Shown here: piece after piece, positions 60,973-64,000 of the stretch | How the letters are laid out: every line of letters begins with the position of its first letter | How positions within the stretch are numbered: position 1 is the stretch's first letter | Assembly (NCBI RefSeq): GCF_001428745.1 | Contig: NZ_LMIO01000002.1 | Location: 248,001-312,000, forward strand | Length of the DNA: 64,000 bases | From: Leifsonia sp. Root227 | GTDB taxonomy: Bacteria > Actinomycetota > Actinomycetes > Actinomycetales > Microbacteriaceae | Direction of reading: 5' to 3' | Translations under genes and position numbers: made by a program | Notes under the pieces: generated by a model | What the model was told of the DNA's origin: nothing | The model's database searches: none | The model's input: only the letters and a program-made list of their open reading frames with translations

Positions 60973-62349
60973 ATGATCGCAACGGAGCAGACGGTCGCGC
61001 GCGCGACGGTCACCCGCTACGCCATCGGCTCGCTTGGCACGGGTGGCTTCTCCACCCTCCCCGGCCTCGTCCTCGTCTACTACCTCACAGACTCTCTGGG
61101 GGTCGCCGCGATCGTCGCCGGCCTGGTGGTGACGCTCGCCAAGGTGTGGGATGTGGTGATCGACCCTGTGATCGGCGCCCGGTCCGACCGGATGCTCGCC
61201 GTCGGGGGGTCCCGTCGTCCGATGATGGTGCTCGGCGCCGTCTCGCTCCCCGCCTTCTTCCTGCTGACCTTCGCCGTGCCTGTCGGAACGCCGCAGCCGC
61301 TGGCCGTCGTGTGGGTGTTCCTGGCGTTCCTGCTCACGGCGACGGCGTTCAGCCTGTTCCAGGTGCCGTACATCGCGCTCCCGGCGGAGCTGGCGTCCGG
61401 CTACGACCAGCGGACCAGGCTGCTGACCTGGCGCGTCGTGGTCCTCACCTTCGCGATCCTGCTGTTCGGCGCCGGCGGCCCCGCGCTTCGTTCCCTCGGC
61501 GGCGACGACAGCTTCGCCGGGTACTTCCTGATGGCGCTCGTGGCCGGGGTGGTGATCGGGGCGGGGATGCTCGTGTCGGCGTTCGTCGCGCCGCGCGGAC
61601 CGGCAGCCACGGTCGTGCCGCCGAAAGTGGGCGTGCTGACGACGCTGCGCACCAACTACGCGGCAGGCGTGCGGGTGCTCCGGGACAGCCAGCCGTTCCG
61701 CGCGCTGCTGCTGACCTTCCTGCTGCAGGGGCTCGCCACTGGGCTGATGCTGGCCGGCGCGAACTACGTCGCCACCTGGGTGCTGCACTCCGAGGACGCC
61801 GTGACGTTCCTGTTCGTCGCGCTGATCGGCCCCGCGCTGATCGTGACGCCGCTCTGGGGCGTGGTGTCGCGGCGGATCGGCAAGGAGCGCGGTTTCGTCG
61901 CGGCGAGCATCCTGTTCGGAGTGGCGGCGCTGTCGATGCTGCTGCTGCTCTGGGTCCCCGGCGCGTGGGTGTATGCGCCTGTCGCGCTGGTGGGAGCGGG
62001 GTACGCGGGGATGCAGTCGCTTCCGATGGCGATGCTGCCCGACGTCATCTCGCACGACGCCGCGCGCAACGGGCCGGGAAGGGCAGGGACGTTCGGCGGT
62101 ATGTGGACGGCGGGGGAGACGACGGGAATGGCTCTCGGCGCGACCGTGCTGACGATCATCCTGGCGCTCACCGGCTACGTCTCCAGTTTCGTGACGACGA
62201 CGTCGCATCCCGAGGCCGTGCAGTCCGCCGGCGCCGTCGCCGGCATCGTGATCGGCTTCAGCATCGTCCCAGCGGGGATCGTGGCGCTCAGCCTCCTCCC
62301 GCTCTCCCGGTATCGCCTGCGCAAGGAGGACATCGATGGTCGTGTTTGA
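60973..62349 (+). CDS. MFS transporter, GPH (MelB-like) type
   Basis: A 458-residue cation symporter-like permease with 12 helices. The loops DVVIDPVIGARSDR and GSRRPMM, the FSLFQVPYIALPAEL segment and ALPMAMLPDVISHD-like residues match the GPH sugar:cation family. TACGAT lies six bases before the ATG, within a 9-bp hairpin that would sequester it. It overlaps the PLP decarboxylase gene by 14 bases, hinting at a shared substrate pathway. Confidence 0.88.
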   Translation: MIATEQTVARATVTRYAIGSLGTGGFSTLPGLVLVYYLTDSLGVAAIVAGLVVTLAKVWDVVIDPVIGARSDRMLAVGGSRRPMMVLGAVSLPAFFLLTFAVPVGTPQPLAVVWVFLAFLLTATAFSLFQVPYIALPAELASGYDQRTRLLTWRVVVLTFAILLFGAGGPALRSLGGDDSFAGYFLMALVAGVVIGAGMLVSAFVAPRGPAATVVPPKVGVLTTLRTNYAAGVRVLRDSQPFRALLLTFLLQGLATGLMLAGANYVATWVLHSEDAVTFLFVALIGPALIVTPLWGVVSRRIGKERGFVAASILFGVAALSMLLLLWVPGAWVYAPVALVGAGYAGMQSLPMAMLPDVISHDAARNGPGRAGTFGGMWTAGETTGMALGATVLTIILALTGYVSSFVTTTSHPEAVQSAGAVAGIVIGFSIVPAGIVALSLLPLSRYRLRKEDIDGRV

Positions 62350-63853
62350 CTCGGCGGCGATCCTGGGGCGGTTGGCCGCGCTCAGGGCCGCGGACGCCCC
62401 GACCCACGGCGGGCGGGTGCTGAGCTACGTCTACGACTCCGGCCTCGCCGAGGTGGACGAACTCGCCGCGCAGGCGATGCGGCTGGTGCAGCCGGTCAAC
62501 GGGCTCGACCCGACCACGTTCACGTCCGTCGCGGTGATGGAACGGGAGGTGCTCGGCTTCGCACGCGAACTGCTGCACGGCGCAGACGACGTGGTGGGCT
62601 CCGTCACCTCCGGCGGCACGGAGTCGTGCCTCCTCGCGGTGAAGACGGCGCGCGACGTCTGGCGGGCGGCGGGAGGAACGGGACGGGCACGGATGGTCGC
62701 GCCGGTGACCGTGCACGCGGCGTTCCAGAAGGCTGCGCACTACTTCGATGTGGAGCTGGAACTGGTCTCCGTGCATCCGGAGACCTGGGTGGTGGACGCC
62801 GCCGCCATCGTCGACAGGCTGGGGCCGGACGTGGCGCTCGTCGTGGTCTCTGCTCCCGGCTATCCGCTCGCGGCCCTCGATCCGGTGGAGGAGGTCGCAA
62901 CGGCCTGTGCGGCGGAGGGCATCGCCTGCCATGTGGATGCGTGCATCGGCGGCTGGATCCTGCCGTTCTGGCGGGCTGCGGACGGTTCGCCGCTCCCGCT
63001 CTGGGACTTCCGCGTACCGGGCGTGACCAGCATCTCGGCCGACCTGCACAAGTTCGGCTATGCGCCGAAGGGTGCGAGCGTGCTGCTGCAGCGCGGACGG
63101 GACAGGCAGCGGATGCAGTACTTCGCCACCACGGGCTGGCCAGGCTATCCCGTGGTCAATCCGACGATGCTCGGCTCCAAGTCGGCCGGCGCGCTCGCGG
63201 CGTCGTGGGCGATCGTGCAGGCCCTCGGGGCGCGCGGGTTCGCCGAGCTCGCGGAGTCCTGCCGCAGGGCCACCAGAGCGCTGGCCGACATCGTCGGCGA
63301 CATCGATGGGCTGCGGATCGTCGGCGACCCCGTCGGGCCGCTGCTCGCCGTCGCCACCGACGAGTCCGTTCCCGCCGAGCGCCGGGTCGACCCGCACCAC
63401 TGGGCGGACAGGGCAGGGCACCGCGGCTGGCACCTGCAGTTGCAGCCGGGACTGGTGCAGCCGGACGGCACGCGCCTCCCGCACACCACGCACCTCACGA
63501 TCACCCCGGTGACCGAGGAGCGCGTGGACGAGTTGGAGGCGGCGCTGCGCGCATCCGCCGACGAGGTGCGCGGCGTGCCGCGCGTGGACCCAGCCGCGAT
63601 CCTGGGGGCGCTTCCGCCCGGGCTCGCGGAGGGGCTCGCGGGTGGGCAGGCGGCCGGACAGCTCGACGCGGAGTCCGCCTGGGGCGTTCTCCAGGCGATC
63701 GGGCTGGCCGGCGCGAGCGACGACACCTCCGGCGCCCGCTTGCCGGACGACCTGGCGCCGTTCCTGGCGCTGATCGAGGCGCTGCCGCGACCGCTCACCG
63801 AGCGGCTGCTGATCGAGCTGCTTGCTCGGATCGTGGAGCCGACGGAGAGCTGA
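62336..63853 (+). CDS. PLP-dependent decarboxylase/aldolase (sphingosine-phosphate-lyase-like group II)
   Basis: A 505-residue fold-type I PLP enzyme. SGGTESCLLAVKTAR binds the PLP phosphate, HVDACIGGW contacts the ring nitrogen and SADLHKFGYAPKG holds the PLP lysine. The core (about 60-380) resembles Dpl1/GadB-type group II enzymes; a C-terminal extension of about 110 residues is Leu/Ala-rich. Amino acid decarboxylase and phosphosphingosine-type lyase cannot be told apart. Coupled to the upstream permease. Confidence 0.85.
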   Translation: MVVFDSAAILGRLAALRAADAPTHGGRVLSYVYDSGLAEVDELAAQAMRLVQPVNGLDPTTFTSVAVMEREVLGFARELLHGADDVVGSVTSGGTESCLLAVKTARDVWRAAGGTGRARMVAPVTVHAAFQKAAHYFDVELELVSVHPETWVVDAAAIVDRLGPDVALVVVSAPGYPLAALDPVEEVATACAAEGIACHVDACIGGWILPFWRAADGSPLPLWDFRVPGVTSISADLHKFGYAPKGASVLLQRGRDRQRMQYFATTGWPGYPVVNPTMLGSKSAGALAASWAIVQALGARGFAELAESCRRATRALADIVGDIDGLRIVGDPVGPLLAVATDESVPAERRVDPHHWADRAGHRGWHLQLQPGLVQPDGTRLPHTTHLTITPVTEERVDELEAALRASADEVRGVPRVDPAAILGALPPGLAEGLAGGQAAGQLDAESAWGVLQAIGLAGASDDTSGARLPDDLAPFLALIEALPRPLTERLLIELLARIVEPTES

Positions 63854-63859
63854 CGCGGG

Positions 63860-64000
63860 TCAGAGCACCGAGATCCCGAGCTTGCGCCCTGACAGCCCGC
63901 GCGCCCTGGTGGCGAGCCGGTCGGCCACCGAGCGGATCGCCTCCGCCGACGCATCCGCCGGGTCGGTCACCACGATCGGCGCACCCGTGTCGCCGCCCGC
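63860..64000 (-). CDS. C-terminus of Mrp/ApbC-type iron-sulfur carrier ATPase, cut by the window edge
   Basis: The last 46 codons of a leftward gene entering from the right edge. GGDTGAPIVVTDPADASAEA followed by an Arg/Ala helix and GRKLGISVL match the C-terminal end of Mrp/NBP35-family P-loop ATPases. The nucleotide-binding part is outside the window. Convergent with the PLP enzyme gene, six bases apart, without a hairpin. Confidence 0.75.
   Translation of the reverse strand, partial: AGGDTGAPIVVTDPADASAEAIRSVADRLATRARGLSGRKLGISVL

Overview
The window is a dense, GC-rich chromosomal segment (about 60 genes in 64 kb, few gaps above 150 bp, strong G/C preference at third codon positions). The gene repertoire (TatB, a DUF3117 protein, an actinobacterial DapD, MocR/PdxR and ROK regulators), the many GTG/TTG starts and the frequent leaderless starts point to an actinobacterium, most likely Microbacteriaceae (Leifsonia-like). 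That placement is inferred from gene content. I see no rRNA, tRNA, CRISPR array, insertion sequence, phage or defence locus.

Positions 1-16350: a molybdenum island. A leftward operon encodes a soluble sulfite-oxidase-fold Mo protein, an FAD/NAD reductase, a small zinc-ribbon protein and an odd zinc-ribbon SDR. Divergent to it are moaA-moaD. A long leftward block follows: moeB, moeA, a moaC-mogA fusion, moaE, a Mop-type regulator, then modA, modB and modC. A second, membrane-anchored Mo oxidoreductase lies upstream of moeB, and a Ski2-like DUF3516 helicase closes the region. No mobA is present, which fits enzymes of the sulfite oxidase class that use Mo-molybdopterin without a nucleotide.

Positions 16350-43500: transport and general metabolism. 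In order: an MMPL exporter with divergent TetR, a PiT phosphate permease with a partner protein, two divergent NCS2 nucleobase permeases, trmB, aldehyde dehydrogenase, aspA, an alpha/beta hydrolase, an FAH-family protein, GT2, an Ada-AlkA DNA repair protein, a GlcD-like oxidase, a ROK-regulated esterase/MFS unit, FKBP, an AhpD-like protein, MocR, an SDR/TetR pair with a clear operator, and a zinc alcohol dehydrogenase.

Positions 43500-64000: rpsO and pnp are separated by a 5.2 kb block (lysoplasmalogenase, LtrA, VanZ-like, an LLM monooxygenase/FMN reductase pair, a fructosamine-kinase-like protein). Then come Lrp, a 2-oxoacid dehydrogenase E1alpha-E1beta-E2 operon, the divergent dapD/dapE pair, a PIG-V-like membrane mannosyltransferase, a DUF3117 protein, an O-methyltransferase, tatB, a GPH-type MFS permease, a PLP decarboxylase and the 3' end of mrp.

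The most distinctive non-coding signals are: a family of long perfect palindromes with a shared 13-base loop (two copies), fifteen genes with a TANNNT box 6-7 bases before the start codon (leaderless pattern), overlapping back-to-back -10 boxes in the 17-bp dapD/dapE gap, hairpins that span both stop codons of convergent genes, and concentration of GAT and GCA codons in the hexamer GGATGC/GCATCC. No clearly new multi-gene system is evident. The best candidate for an under-described one is the four-gene Mo oxidoreductase operon at the left end.
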